Below are positions 35,187-43,401 of a stretch of DNA of 64,000 nt, piece after piece. The notes below the pieces were generated by a model that saw nothing but the letters and a program-made list of their open reading frames with translations, ran no database searches and had not been told where the DNA came from. Source of the stretch: Streptomyces sp. NBC_00483 (lineage in GTDB: Bacteria > Actinomycetota > Actinomycetes > Streptomycetales > Streptomycetaceae); the NCBI RefSeq assembly GCF_036013745.1, contig NZ_CP107880.1, positions 6,262,001 through 6,326,000 of the forward strand, given 5' to 3'. Positions within the stretch are counted from its first letter, which is position 1. Each line of letters starts with the position of its first letter. A program made the translations under genes and the position numbers.

Positions 35187-35777
35187 CTACTTGAGCCGGT
35201 CCCCGATGCGCTTGCGCATCGACGCCATCGTGAAGCCCTTGGGGTCGATCTTCCCCGGCTGCCACTCCAGGTGGCCGATCACCGAGCGCTCGGTCCACCC
35301 GTGGTGGCGGCAGATCGCCGCGGCCGCCTTCTCGATGGCCTCCAACTGGGCGGCGGGCCAGGGGTCGTCCCCGTTGCCGAGGTTCTCGCACTCGAAGCCG
35401 TAGAAGCGGCTGTTGCCGTCCGTGTTCGCCTCGTTGTCGTGCGGCAGGGCCTTCTCGGCGATCACCGCGCGCAGCACGTCGTCATCGCCCAGGCCCGCGT
35501 GGTTCGCCCGGCCGTAGCCGACCAGGTGCACGCGGCCGTCCTTCGTGATGACGCCGTGGCACAGCGGTCCCGGCAGGTTCGCGTGGCCGTCGCGGCAGAC
35601 GCGCACCGTGCTGGCGCTGCCGGAGGTCGCGGTGTGGTGGATCATCACCCCGTTCAACGGGCCCCAGCTACCGATGTGATTGCGGTTGTGGTGCCGCCAG
35701 TCGCCGACCTCGACCACCGTCAGGCCCTCGTCCTTGAGAGCCTTGATGAAGCTGCTTGCGGACATGGGTGGGGCCAC
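35187..35777 (-). CDS. N-acetylmuramoyl-L-alanine amidase domain protein, no signal peptide
   Basis: 196 residues, single Amidase_2/PGRP domain. Zn ligands: His47/His48 in MIHHTAT, His169 in VIGHLEW and Asp178 in GKIDPKGF; Tyr/Lys around the cleft are conserved. GTG 35777 is chosen because AAGGAGG lies six bases upstream; ATG 35765 would be 18 bases away. It has no signal peptide, membrane anchor or cell-wall-binding repeat, unlike housekeeping secreted amidases and like phage endolysins. No holin or other phage gene is nearby, so this may be a domesticated lysin or an enzyme released at lysis. Confidence 0.85.
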   Translation of the reverse strand: MAPPMSASSFIKALKDEGLTVVEVGDWRHHNRNHIGSWGPLNGVMIHHTATSGSASTVRVCRDGHANLPGPLCHGVITKDGRVHLVGYGRANHAGLGDDDVLRAVIAEKALPHDNEANTDGNSRFYGFECENLGNGDDPWPAAQLEAIEKAAAAICRHHGWTERSVIGHLEWQPGKIDPKGFTMASMRKRIGDRLK

Positions 35778-35914
35778 GGCCGCCTCCTTCGCGGGAGCGA
35801 CGGCCGCCGACTGCGCGCCGTCTCGTACGGTTCGCTTTTACCCGGAACTGCCGTTCAGCGACCTTCTGTTCGCATAACGTGCACAAGGTTCGCGGCGGTC
35901 GGCGGCCAGGTCGC

Positions 35915-36148
35915 TCAGCTGCGCAGGACGCCGTCCCCGTTCGCCGCGATGTGCGACTCGAGGGCCTGCAGCGCCTGCTGCGTGGCCTCCGGGCTGCCGG
36001 TGCCCTTGCGCTCCGCGTAGTACGCCGCGCCCAGTCGCTTGAGCAGATCGCCGCCCGCGCGCTGCGCCTGCACATCGTCCAGCTTCTGCTTGCCCTGCGT
36101 CAGGCCGCGCTGCGCCTGCTCCTTGGCCCGGTCCATAAATCCCGCCAT
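35915..36148 (-). CDS. Conserved 77-residue helical protein
   Basis: ATG 36148 follows GAGAAGGGTG. The sequence (MAGFMDRAKEQAQRGLTQGK ...) is amphipathic and highly charged in its first half and looks alpha-helical throughout. The N-terminal MAGFMDRAKEQ is typical of a family of small Streptomyces proteins of unknown role. It has no signal peptide. It is divergent from the encapsulin gene across about 220 bases. Confidence 0.75.
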   Translation of the reverse strand: MAGFMDRAKEQAQRGLTQGKQKLDDVQAQRAGGDLLKRLGAAYYAERKGTGSPEATQQALQALESHIAANGDGVLRS

Positions 36149-36368
36149 GGTGATCACCCTTCTCGTCTTTACCGTTTCCTGACCAACGCGCGCCGGGATC
36201 TTCGAGTTCCGGGCGGTCGAGGAACAGGGGCCGGGAGAGTGGATAAGTGCCCACCCAATGCCCCGCCCGTCCGCCATCCATTCCCCCTCATTTGTGTAAT
36301 GGTGCGATCGCTCTCCGTGCTGAAAGCTTGTCCGCGCAGGTCAGTTCATGATCGGGAGGGCATTGCAC

Positions 36369-37775
36369 ATGTCGGTAGGCGAAGAGGTCCGCGAGCAGAC
36401 CCCCGGACCGCAGAAGAGTCTGGGTACGTCCGCGGCGCGGAACCTGGCCACGACCACCAAATCCGCACCGCAGATGCAGGAGATCAGCTCCCGCTGGCTG
36501 CTGCGGACGCTGCCCTGGGTGGATGTGAAGGGCGGCACATACCGGGTCAACCGACGGTTGAGCTATTCGGTCGGAGACGGACGCGTCACGTTCGTGAAGA
36601 CGGGGGACGACGTCAGGGTCATCCCCGCCGAGTTGGGGGAGCTCCCCGCGCTGCGGGGTTATGAGGACGAGGACGTGCTGGGCGAGCTCGCCCAGCGCTG
36701 TACCCAGCGGGAGTTCGAGGCCGGCGAGCTGATCGCCTCGTTCGGCAGCCGGGCCGACGAGGTGTTCCTGCTCGCACACGGCCGCGTCGAGAAGGTCGGC
36801 ACCGGCCCCTACGGGGACGACGCGGTGCTCGGAGTGCTGGCCGACGGCGCGTACTTCGGCGATCAGGCACTGCTCGACGAGGAGAGCATCTGGGAGTACA
36901 CGGCGCGAGCGGCCACCGCGTGCACCGTACTCACGCTGCCGCGCGGCGACTTCGAGCAGGTCGCCGAGCGCGCCGAATCGCTGCGCGACCACCTCCAGCA
37001 GCTGCGCTCGCTGCCCGAGCAGCGGGCCAACTCGTACGGCGAGAAGCAGATCGACCTCGCGGCCGGACACGTCGGGGAAGCGGTCCTGCCCGGGACCTTC
37101 GTCGACTACGAATCCGCGCCGCGCGAGTACGAGTTGAGCGTCGCCCAGACCGTGCTGCGCATCCACTCGCGCGTCGCCGATCTCTACAACCAGCCCATGA
37201 ACCAGACGGAACACCAGCTCCGGCTCACGGTCGAGGCGCTGAAGGAGCGCCAGGAGCACGAACTCATCAACAACCGGGAGTTCGGCCTGCTCAGCAACTG
37301 CGAGTACGAGCAGCGCCTGCAGCCGCACGACGGCGCGCCGAGCCCCGACGACATGGACGAACTGCTCAGCAGGCGGCGCGGCTCCAAGCTGTTCCTCGCG
37401 CACCCGAAGGCGATCGCCGCGTTCGGCCGCGAGCTCAACAAGCGCGGCCTGGTCCCCGAGAGCATCGACGTCGGCGGGAACCGCATCCCGACCTGGCGCG
37501 GGGTGCCGATCTATCCGTGCAACAAGATCCCGGTCTCGGACGCGCGGACCACATCCATCATCTGCATGCGTACGGGAGAGGAGGACCAGGGCGTCATCGG
37601 GCTGCGCCAGTCCGGCATCCCGGACGAGATCGAGCCGAGCCTGTCCGTGCGGTTCATGGGCATCAGCGAGCAGGCGATCATCTCGTACCTGGTGACGACG
37701 TACTACTCGGCGGCGGTTCTGGTGCCCGATGCGCTCGGAGTGCTGGAGAACGTCGAGGTCGGCAGGTGGCGGTGA
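36369..37775 (+). CDS. Family 2B encapsulin shell protein with cyclic-nucleotide-binding domain (EshA-like)
   Basis: 468 residues from ATG 36369, with GGGAGG nine bases upstream. An extended N-arm (1-45) leads to an HK97-like shell fold that is interrupted at about 85-215 by a Crp-type cNMP-binding domain ([20 protein letters not shown], then [12 protein letters not shown] and [13 protein letters not shown]). The C-terminal part ([20 protein letters not shown] to [14 protein letters not shown]) is the P/A-domain portion. It matches EshA of S. griseus/S. coelicolor, now understood as a family 2B encapsulin. It should self-assemble into a roughly 60-subunit cage. The next gene, 112 bases on, is a typical family 2B cargo type. 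Confidence 0.88.
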   Translation: MSVGEEVREQTPGPQKSLGTSAARNLATTTKSAPQMQEISSRWLLRTLPWVDVKGGTYRVNRRLSYSVGDGRVTFVKTGDDVRVIPAELGELPALRGYEDEDVLGELAQRCTQREFEAGELIASFGSRADEVFLLAHGRVEKVGTGPYGDDAVLGVLADGAYFGDQALLDEESIWEYTARAATACTVLTLPRGDFEQVAERAESLRDHLQQLRSLPEQRANSYGEKQIDLAAGHVGEAVLPGTFVDYESAPREYELSVAQTVLRIHSRVADLYNQPMNQTEHQLRLTVEALKERQEHELINNREFGLLSNCEYEQRLQPHDGAPSPDDMDELLSRRRGSKLFLAHPKAIAAFGRELNKRGLVPESIDVGGNRIPTWRGVPIYPCNKIPVSDARTTSIICMRTGEEDQGVIGLRQSGIPDEIEPSLSVRFMGISEQAIISYLVTTYYSAAVLVPDALGVLENVEVGRWR

Positions 37776-37887
37776 CGAGCCGCGCCCCGTTCGCCGTGTC
37801 CCCGTCCGACCGGGCGGGTACACCGAGGAGGTACGCGCCCACCCATAGCGGAACCGCCACCGTCCGCGCCCTTTCGGGGGTGAGTCC

Positions 37888-38991
37888 ATGACACAGCCGG
37901 CCGTGAGAGAGCAGACGCGCGTGGCAGCAGAGGCGACCGGGGCGGCCGCGGCACAGGGGTACGAGGCGCAGGAGGCATCGGAGATCCTGGCGCAGGCCAG
38001 AACCGCCGTCGACCCCGAGCTGCGGCGGGCGGTGGACGCCCTGCCGGTGTCGATGCGTCGCGTCGCCCGCTACCACTTCGGTTGGGAGCACGCCGACGGC
38101 ACGCCCGCCACGGGGAACGCGGGGAAGGCCGTGCGGCCCGCCCTCGTGCTCGCGGCGGCGCGGGCCCTCGGCGGGCGGCCCGAGCGGGCGGTGCGGGCGG
38201 CTGCCGCCGTGGAGCTGACCCACAACTTCACGCTGCTGCACGACGACGTGATGGACCGGGACGCCACGCGCAGGCACCGGCCCACCGCGTGGACCGTGTT
38301 CGGGGACGCCGACGCGATCCTCACGGGCGACGCGATACAGGCCCAGGCGCAGCGCCTGCTCGCCGAGGAGGGTCACCCGGCGGCCACGGCCGCGGCCGCC
38401 CGGCTCGCGGCCTGCGTGGTGGAGCTGTGCGAGGGCCAGGCCGTCGACGTCGCCCTGGAGGGGCGGGACCCGGCGGACGTGTCCCTGCCGGAGACGCTGG
38501 CCATGGCGGAGGCCAAGACCGGGGCGCTGCTCGGCTGCGCCTGCGCGGTGGGCGGCCTGTACGCGGGGGCAGGCGAGGAGGAGGTCGAGGCGCTCGACGC
38601 GTTCGGGCGTTGTGCAGGACTGGCGTTCCAGCTGATCGACGACGTGATCGGGATCTGGGGCGACCCGGTCCGCACCGGCAAGCCGGCCTGCGCGGACCTG
38701 GCCGTACGCAAGAAGTCCCTGCCCGTGGTCGCCGCGCTCGCCTCCGGCGGTGCGGCGGCGGACGAACTGGCGGCGCTGTACGGGCCGCCGGGACCGAAGA
38801 AGGAAGGAGTGGCGGAACTGGAGGCGATCGCGCTGGCAGTGGAGCGGGCCGGTGGCCGGGACTGGGCGCAGACCCAGGCCGCGGACCACATGTCCCGCGC
38901 GGTCGACCGGTTGTCGCAGGCGGTTCCGGTGCCGGAGGCGGCGGACGGCCTGCTGTCCCTGGCGGAGTTCGTCACGCGCCGCGGGTACTGA
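37888..38991 (+). CDS. Polyprenyl diphosphate synthase, predicted encapsulin cargo
   Basis: 367 residues. Trans-prenyltransferase: first Asp-rich motif LLHDDVMDRDATRRHR (Asp119, Asp120, Asp123), second LIDDVIGIWGDPVRTGK (Asp251, Asp252; the third position is Gly, as in many actinobacterial GGPP synthases). It makes a C15-C20 or longer prenyl diphosphate. The first about 45 residues are low-complexity (TRVAAEATGAAAAQGYEAQE), not part of the enzyme fold, and a plausible encapsulin-targeting segment. Follows the encapsulin gene on the same strand, so an operon is likely. A 12-bp-stem terminator follows. Confidence 0.88.
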   Translation: MTQPAVREQTRVAAEATGAAAAQGYEAQEASEILAQARTAVDPELRRAVDALPVSMRRVARYHFGWEHADGTPATGNAGKAVRPALVLAAARALGGRPERAVRAAAAVELTHNFTLLHDDVMDRDATRRHRPTAWTVFGDADAILTGDAIQAQAQRLLAEEGHPAATAAAARLAACVVELCEGQAVDVALEGRDPADVSLPETLAMAEAKTGALLGCACAVGGLYAGAGEEEVEALDAFGRCAGLAFQLIDDVIGIWGDPVRTGKPACADLAVRKKSLPVVAALASGGAAADELAALYGPPGPKKEGVAELEAIALAVERAGGRDWAQTQAADHMSRAVDRLSQAVPVPEAADGLLSLAEFVTRRGY

Positions 38992-39001
38992 CGCCTGCCG
39001 A

Positions 39002-39033
39002 CCGGGGTGCCGTGATCGCTTACGGCACCCCGG
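39002..39033 (+). terminator. Terminator after the polyprenyl synthase gene
   Basis: CCGGGGTGCCGT (39002-39013) pairs perfectly with ACGGCACCCCGG (39022-39033) across an 8-base loop, starting 10 bases after the stop. Confidence 0.8.
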
Positions 39034-39146
39034 AGGCGGCCTCACGGAGCGGGGTGGGGTGGTGGCGGAAGGCGCGGCGGTGGCGCAGGAGGTGATCGTC
39101 TAGAGTGCCAACGGCCGTGCAAGGTAAGCGGGTTGGGTGAGGGGCG

Positions 39147-39752
39147 ATGTGCGTGGGCGTGGGAATTCGGCGGGCCGGGGAGGCGGACCGGGATCTTGTG
39201 GTGCGGCTGCTCGACGAGGCGTTCATGGACGACCCGGTCAGCGGCTGGGTGTTTCCCGGTGAGCAGCAGCGCCGGGAGCGGCACTCCGGGCTCATGGCGG
39301 TGTTCGCGGATGCGACGTTCGCGGACGGATATGTGGATCTCACCGAGGACGGTTCGGCCGTCGCGCTGTGGATGGACATGCCGGCCGAGCCGGAGGACGA
39401 GGGCGACGAGGACGTGCCCGCGCAGGTGCGGGCGGCCGTCGATCCCGACAACGTACGGGTGGAGCAGATAGCCCGGTGGACGGCGCAGGCGCATCCCGTG
39501 GGCCGGGCGCACGCCTACCTGTGGATGATCGGCGTCACGCCCGAGCGGCAGGGTCAGGGCCTGGGGACCGCGCTGATGGCGCCGGTGCTCGAGCGCTGCG
39601 ACCGCGAGGGGCTGCCCGCCTACCTGGAGGCCAGCAACCCGCGCAGCCGGGAGCTGTACGAGCGCCTCGGGTTCGTCTTCACCGGCACGGCGATCGAACT
39701 GCCGGACGGGCCGACGGTCTGGCCCATGTGGCGGGAGCCCGACGCCGGCTGA
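39147..39752 (+). CDS. GNAT family N-acetyltransferase
   Basis: 201 residues. Motif A is clear: YLWMIGVTPERQGQGLGTAL (RQGQGLG pyrophosphate loop), followed by YLEASNPRSRELYERLGF. The N-terminal half (EADRDLVVRLLDEAFMDDPV) resembles the family often annotated as ribosomal-protein or small-molecule acetyltransferases. The substrate is unknown. ATG 39147 follows GAGGGGCG. Monocistronic. Confidence 0.85.
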   Translation: MCVGVGIRRAGEADRDLVVRLLDEAFMDDPVSGWVFPGEQQRRERHSGLMAVFADATFADGYVDLTEDGSAVALWMDMPAEPEDEGDEDVPAQVRAAVDPDNVRVEQIARWTAQAHPVGRAHAYLWMIGVTPERQGQGLGTALMAPVLERCDREGLPAYLEASNPRSRELYERLGFVFTGTAIELPDGPTVWPMWREPDAG

Positions 39753-39807
39753 CGCCGCAGTGAGCAGACCGCAGTGAGTGAGCAGGTCGCCGTAAGCAGG
39801 ACATCGG

Positions 39808-40692
39808 TCAGGCGTCGGGGAAGCTCGCGAAGTATGTCGCGGCCATGTCCTCCTCGCCGTGTCCCTGCTCGGACGCGCGCTGGAAGCGGTCGCGGGCGGC
39901 CGCCACCGCGTCCACGCGGATGCCCGCGCGCTCGGCCGCGGCCAGCACCAGGCCCGCGTCCTTCGCCGCGTTGTCCACGGAGAAGCTGGGGGTGTAGTCG
40001 TCGCCCCGGATGGCCGCGGACTTGGTCTGGAAGTACCCGCTGTCCAGCGGGCCGCCGGTGATGGCCGCCACCAGGTCGTTCGCGTCCACGCCGAGCCCGT
40101 GGGCCAGCGCGAGGGCCTCGCCGACGCCCGTGGTCAGCGCGAGCACCCAGGAGTTGAGGGCGAGCTTGAGGCGGCTGGCCGCGCCCGGCCTGCCGTCGCC
40201 GACCCACAGCGTGCGGGAGCCGATGGCGTCGAAGAGCGGCTGGGCGCTCGCGCGCGTGGTGTCGGCGCCGGCCGCGAGCACGGTCAACGTGCCCTGCTCG
40301 GCGGGTTGCCGGGTGCCCAGGACGGGCGCGTCGACCAGCAGGAGCCCGGCGCGGGTCGCGTACTCGGCGAGCTCGTCGATGCCCTCGCCCACGGTTCCGG
40401 ACTGCACCCAGACGGTGCCGGGCTTCGGTGTGGCCTCCTGGACGACGTCCAGGGTGCGCGGACCGTCGGGCAGGACGGTCACGACGACATCGGCGTCCCG
40501 GGCCGCGTCGGACGGGCTGTCCGCGACCGTCACGCCGTCGGCCGCCAGCGGCTCGGCCTTCGTACGGGTCCGGTTCCAGGCCCGCACGGTGAACCCGGCG
40601 CGCGCCAGATTGCGGGCCATCGGCGCGCCGATCGTGCCGGTGCCGAGCACGGCGACGACGGGGCCTGCGGCGGACGGGGCGGTGCTGCTCAT
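39808..40692 (-). CDS. NAD(P)-dependent beta-hydroxyacid dehydrogenase family oxidoreductase
   Basis: 294 residues from ATG 40692, with AGGGAG upstream. The N-terminal Rossmann motif VAVLGTGTIGAPMARNLARA binds NAD(P). The VQSGTVGEGIDELAEYATRA segment matches the substrate-binding signature and VLGTRQPAEQGTLTVLAAG the following loop of 3-hydroxyisobutyrate dehydrogenase and 6-phosphogluconate-type enzymes. The catalytic Lys region is RLKLALNSWVLAL. The substrate is uncertain; imine reductases belong to the same superfamily. It lies 46 bases downstream of the ATP-grasp gene on the same strand. Confidence 0.87.
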   Translation of the reverse strand: MSSTAPSAAGPVVAVLGTGTIGAPMARNLARAGFTVRAWNRTRTKAEPLAADGVTVADSPSDAARDADVVVTVLPDGPRTLDVVQEATPKPGTVWVQSGTVGEGIDELAEYATRAGLLLVDAPVLGTRQPAEQGTLTVLAAGADTTRASAQPLFDAIGSRTLWVGDGRPGAASRLKLALNSWVLALTTGVGEALALAHGLGVDANDLVAAITGGPLDSGYFQTKSAAIRGDDYTPSFSVDNAAKDAGLVLAAAERAGIRVDAVAAARDRFQRASEQGHGEEDMAATYFASFPDA

Positions 40693-40738
40693 GAGCGAAC
40701 TCCCTGGGTGCGGTGTGTCCTCCGTGCGTGTCTCCACC

Positions 40739-41563
40739 TCAGACGCTAGCTCGTACCGAGGCCTCCATCGCGGTCACGAACGACTCCCGCGTCGCCTCGT
40801 CCACCAGGTCGAGCGAGAGGTACGGGTTGAGGTCCTCCAGCTCCACGAGGAGTAGCTCGCCGTCCGGAGCGCGGCAGGCGTCGACGCGCTGGATGCCGTG
40901 CGGGAGCGTGTTCCACTCGACGAAGGTGCGGGCGAACTCCCGGTCCGCCGCGGTCGGTTCGTACGGGCGCAGCTCCCAGCGGCGCGCCGGATCGGGCGCG
41001 TACAGGGCGTAAAGCAGCTGGTCGTCGACGAAGTAGAACGAGACCTCGTACTGGAAGTCGATGCGCGGCTGCACCAGCAGGCCGTCCCCGTACGGGAGTT
41101 CGGCGAGCTCGGCGGCGGGTACGACGCGCAGGCCTATCGAGTCCGCGCCCAGCTTCGGCTTCGCGATGTACGTGTCGGCCTTCGGCAGCAGGGCCAGGTC
41201 CGCCGCCCGGTCGGCCGTCGGGATGACCGGATACCCGGCCGTGGTCAGGTCCAGGAGGTACTGCTTGCCGGCCATGTCGGCGCGCCCGGTCAGCGGGTTG
41301 TAGACGTTCGTGCCGCGCTCCAGGGCCCGCGCGCGGAACGCGTCGTACGCCTCCTGGTAGCCGAGCACCGGGCCGCTGTTGCGGACCACGACGGCGTCGA
41401 AGCCGTCCATGAGCGCGGTCGCGTCCAGGGGGTGGCACAGGGCGAGGTCGAACGCGGAGCGCAGCCGGGAGGTGAGGTAAATGTCCTCGTCGCAGTAGCG
41501 GCGCCCCTGTGCGGGATACGCGAGATCGGTGACGTAGAGGACGCGGGGCCGGCGCGGGGACAA
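40739..41563 (-). CDS. ATP-grasp domain protein
   Basis: 274 residues. Core ATP-grasp signals: AGKQYLLDLTTAGYPVIPT, DTYIAKPKLGADSIGLRVV (ATP-binding Lys and Gly-rich loop), LVQPRIDFQYEVSFYF and the metal ligands in ELLLVELEDLNPY. It resembles glutathione-synthetase/RimK-type ligases that form amide bonds; substrates are unknown. The start appears to be TTG 41563 (LSPRRPRVLYV) with CAGGAG 10 bases upstream; no good ATG/GTG exists near that point. Probably co-transcribed with the dehydrogenase. Confidence 0.8.
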   Translation of the reverse strand: MSPRRPRVLYVTDLAYPAQGRRYCDEDIYLTSRLRSAFDLALCHPLDATALMDGFDAVVVRNSGPVLGYQEAYDAFRARALERGTNVYNPLTGRADMAGKQYLLDLTTAGYPVIPTADRAADLALLPKADTYIAKPKLGADSIGLRVVPAAELAELPYGDGLLVQPRIDFQYEVSFYFVDDQLLYALYAPDPARRWELRPYEPTAADREFARTFVEWNTLPHGIQRVDACRAPDGELLLVELEDLNPYLSLDLVDEATRESFVTAMEASVRASV

Positions 41564-41626
41564 GAAGGGACTCCTGATGGTGCCAAAGGGGTGACGCCGG
41601 GGGAGCGCGGCGCTTCGGGGGATGCC

Positions 41627-41671
41627 GAAGGGGCCCGGCCGAGCGGCAGTGCCGTTCGGCCGGGCCCCTTC
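41627..41671 (-). terminator. Terminator downstream of sodN
   Basis: GAAGGGGCCCGGCCGAGCGG (41627 onward, 22-base arm) pairs with 41650-41671 with one G-T pair and a one-base loop centre. It lies about 60 bases past the sodN stop on the minus strand. Confidence 0.85.
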
Positions 41672-41733
41672 AGAGGTTCACTGACCCGCGGGGGTGCACC
41701 GCCCGCCGGTCGTCGATGTGAACAGGGCCTGGA

Positions 41734-42129
41734 TCAGGCCTTCTTGGTCTCCCAGAAGATCTTGTCGATCTGGGCGATGTAGTCCAGAGCCTTCTGGCCC
41801 GTGGCCGGGTCCGACGAGCCCTTGGCGGCCGAGAGGGCCTTGAGGGTGTCGTTGACCAGCTGGTGCAGCTCCGGGTACTTCTCGAAGTGCGGCGGCTTGA
41901 AGTAGTCGCTCCAGAGCACCGAGACGTGGTGCTTGGCGAGCTCGGCGCGCTGCTCCTTGATACCGATGGCGCGCGTCTGGAACTGCGCGTCGTCGTTGGC
42001 GGCCATCTTCTCCTGGACGGCCTTGACCGACTCGGCCTCGATGCGGGCCTGGGCGGGGTCGTACACGCCGCAGGGGAGGTCGCAGTGAGCGCTGGCCTTC
42101 ACCTTGGGGGCGAACAGGCGGGAAAGCAT
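41734..42129 (-). CDS. sodN: Nickel superoxide dismutase precursor
   Basis: 131 residues from ATG 42129, with GAGGAAGGA upstream. A 14-residue leader (MLSRLFAPKVKASA) precedes the nickel hook HCDLPCGVYDP: mature His1, Cys2, Cys6 and Tyr9. The remaining 117 residues form the four-helix bundle of the NiSOD hexamer. It dismutates superoxide in the cytoplasm. The leader must be removed by SodX, encoded divergently. In S. coelicolor sodN depends on nickel through Nur, partly via an sRNA from sodF; nothing of sodF is in this window. Confidence 0.97.
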   Translation of the reverse strand: MLSRLFAPKVKASAHCDLPCGVYDPAQARIEAESVKAVQEKMAANDDAQFQTRAIGIKEQRAELAKHHVSVLWSDYFKPPHFEKYPELHQLVNDTLKALSAAKGSSDPATGQKALDYIAQIDKIFWETKKA

Positions 42130-42320
42130 GTAGCTGTTCCTTCCTCGTGATCGTCTTCTCGGGTGCGACATTACTCCGTGGGGAACGGCTTTTCTCGGGT
42201 GCCCCCGGCGGCTTAGGACAAAAGTCCGGGGCGAGACTGGGACTGGTGGAGGATGGGACCCTAAGGGCACCGGACCTACGGGCCGGCGGGAGCAGCGGTG
42301 GGAACCGGGGAGGTTTTCTG

Positions 42321-42773
42321 ATGCCCGAGGCGATCGAGGAGATGCGCGAGGCGAAGGTGCCGTTTCAGATCATCGAGGTGGAGGGGCCTTCCATGGTCCC
42401 GACGCTGTACCCCGGTGACTGGATGCTGGTGCAGCACGGCGCGCGGGTGCGGGCGGGCGATGTGATCGTCCTGCGCCACCCCTTCCAGCAGGATCTGCTG
42501 GTGGTGAAGCGGATCGCCGAGCGGCGCGAGGGCGGCTGGTGGGTGCGCGGCGACAATCCGGGCGCCGGTGGCGACAGCACGGTGTACGGGGTCGTGCCGG
42601 ACGAGCTGGTGCTCGCGAAGGTGCGCGGCAGGCTGCGGCGCCGCAGGCCGTGGGTCGAGGGTGAGGGTCAGCGCTCGGTGACGGCGGTGCTGTCCTGGGT
42701 CTTCTCGGCGGTACGTCCCGTGCTGGCGGACCGGTCGGGGCGGTCGGCCTCCAAGCGCTTGCGGGCCCGGTAG
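42321..42773 (+). CDS. sodX: NiSOD maturation protease SodX (S26 signal-peptidase family)
   Basis: 150 residues from ATG 42321, GGGGAGG eight bases upstream. S26 protease dyad: Ser24 in VEGPSMVPTL and Lys63 in VVKRIAE. WWVRGDNPGAGGDST is the conserved box D/E. There is no clear membrane anchor, as expected for the cytoplasmic NiSOD processing enzyme. The C-terminal about 45 residues are basic and read over the 3' end of the convergent CGNR gene for 106 bases. Confidence 0.92.
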   Translation: MPEAIEEMREAKVPFQIIEVEGPSMVPTLYPGDWMLVQHGARVRAGDVIVLRHPFQQDLLVVKRIAERREGGWWVRGDNPGAGGDSTVYGVVPDELVLAKVRGRLRRRRPWVEGEGQRSVTAVLSWVFSAVRPVLADRSGRSASKRLRAR

Positions 42774-43306
42774 GCGGCGACGTTGGCGCGGGTCGCGCAG
42801 CGGTCCGAGCAGTAGCGCCGGGAGCGGTTGGTGGACGTGTCCAGGTAGGCGTTGCGGCAGGGCGTCGCCTCGCACAGGCCGAGGCGGTCGACACCGTACT
42901 CGGTGAGGTGGAAGGCGAGGCCCATCGCGGCGATGGCGGCGTAGCCGGCCGTCGCGTTCGACGGGTGGTCGGACAGGTGCAGGTGCCACAGCGGGCGGCC
43001 GTCGTCGTCACGATGGTTGTGGCCGGAGATCTGCGGGCTCACCGGGAACTCCAGGAGCAGTGAGTTCAGCAGGTTCACCGCGAGTTCCTCGTCGCCCCCG
43101 TCGGCCGCCTCGAACACCGCGCGCAGCCGCCCTCGTACGCCCCTGAAGCGGGTCAGGTCGGCGTCCGCGGCGCGGCGGGCCGCCTCCTTGTTGGCGCCGA
43201 AGAGGTCGCGCACCGCGTCCACCGACGTCAGGGAGTCCTTGCCGCGATTCGGTTCCTCGGTGTTGACGAGGCGCACGGCGTAGTCCGAGTAATAGGCCAG
43301 TTCCAC
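42668..43306 (-). CDS. CGNR zinc-finger (ABATE-domain) transcriptional regulator
   Basis: 212 residues from GTG 43306 (AAGGACTACAA upstream). An N-terminal ABATE-like helical domain (NTEEPNRGKDSLTSVDAVRD) is followed by the C-terminal CGNR-type zinc ribbon: CEATPCRNAYLDTSTNRSRR then YCSDRCATRANVAAYRARKR, where the usual CGNR motif is CATR. It probably binds DNA or a stress ligand; targets are unknown. The 3' end overlaps sodX on the other strand by 106 bases. Divergent from the methyltransferase gene (95 bases). Confidence 0.87.
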   Translation of the reverse strand: MELAYYSDYAVRLVNTEEPNRGKDSLTSVDAVRDLFGANKEAARRAADADLTRFRGVRGRLRAVFEAADGGDEELAVNLLNSLLLEFPVSPQISGHNHRDDDGRPLWHLHLSDHPSNATAGYAAIAAMGLAFHLTEYGVDRLGLCEATPCRNAYLDTSTNRSRRYCSDRCATRANVAAYRARKRLEADRPDRSASTGRTAEKTQDSTAVTER

Positions 43307-43401
43307 TTGTAGTCCTTACCGGGGCGCTCTATCGTCTTGTCGAGCGAGGGTAATACTTGCTCGCGCTGTCAGGGTATTACAGGGGATCAGGGGAGGGCTT
43401 C

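Noticed and set aside
35187..36148. Prophage remnant around the amidase
   Set aside because: Only the amidase is phage-like; no holin, integrase, tail or attachment-site repeat was found nearby.
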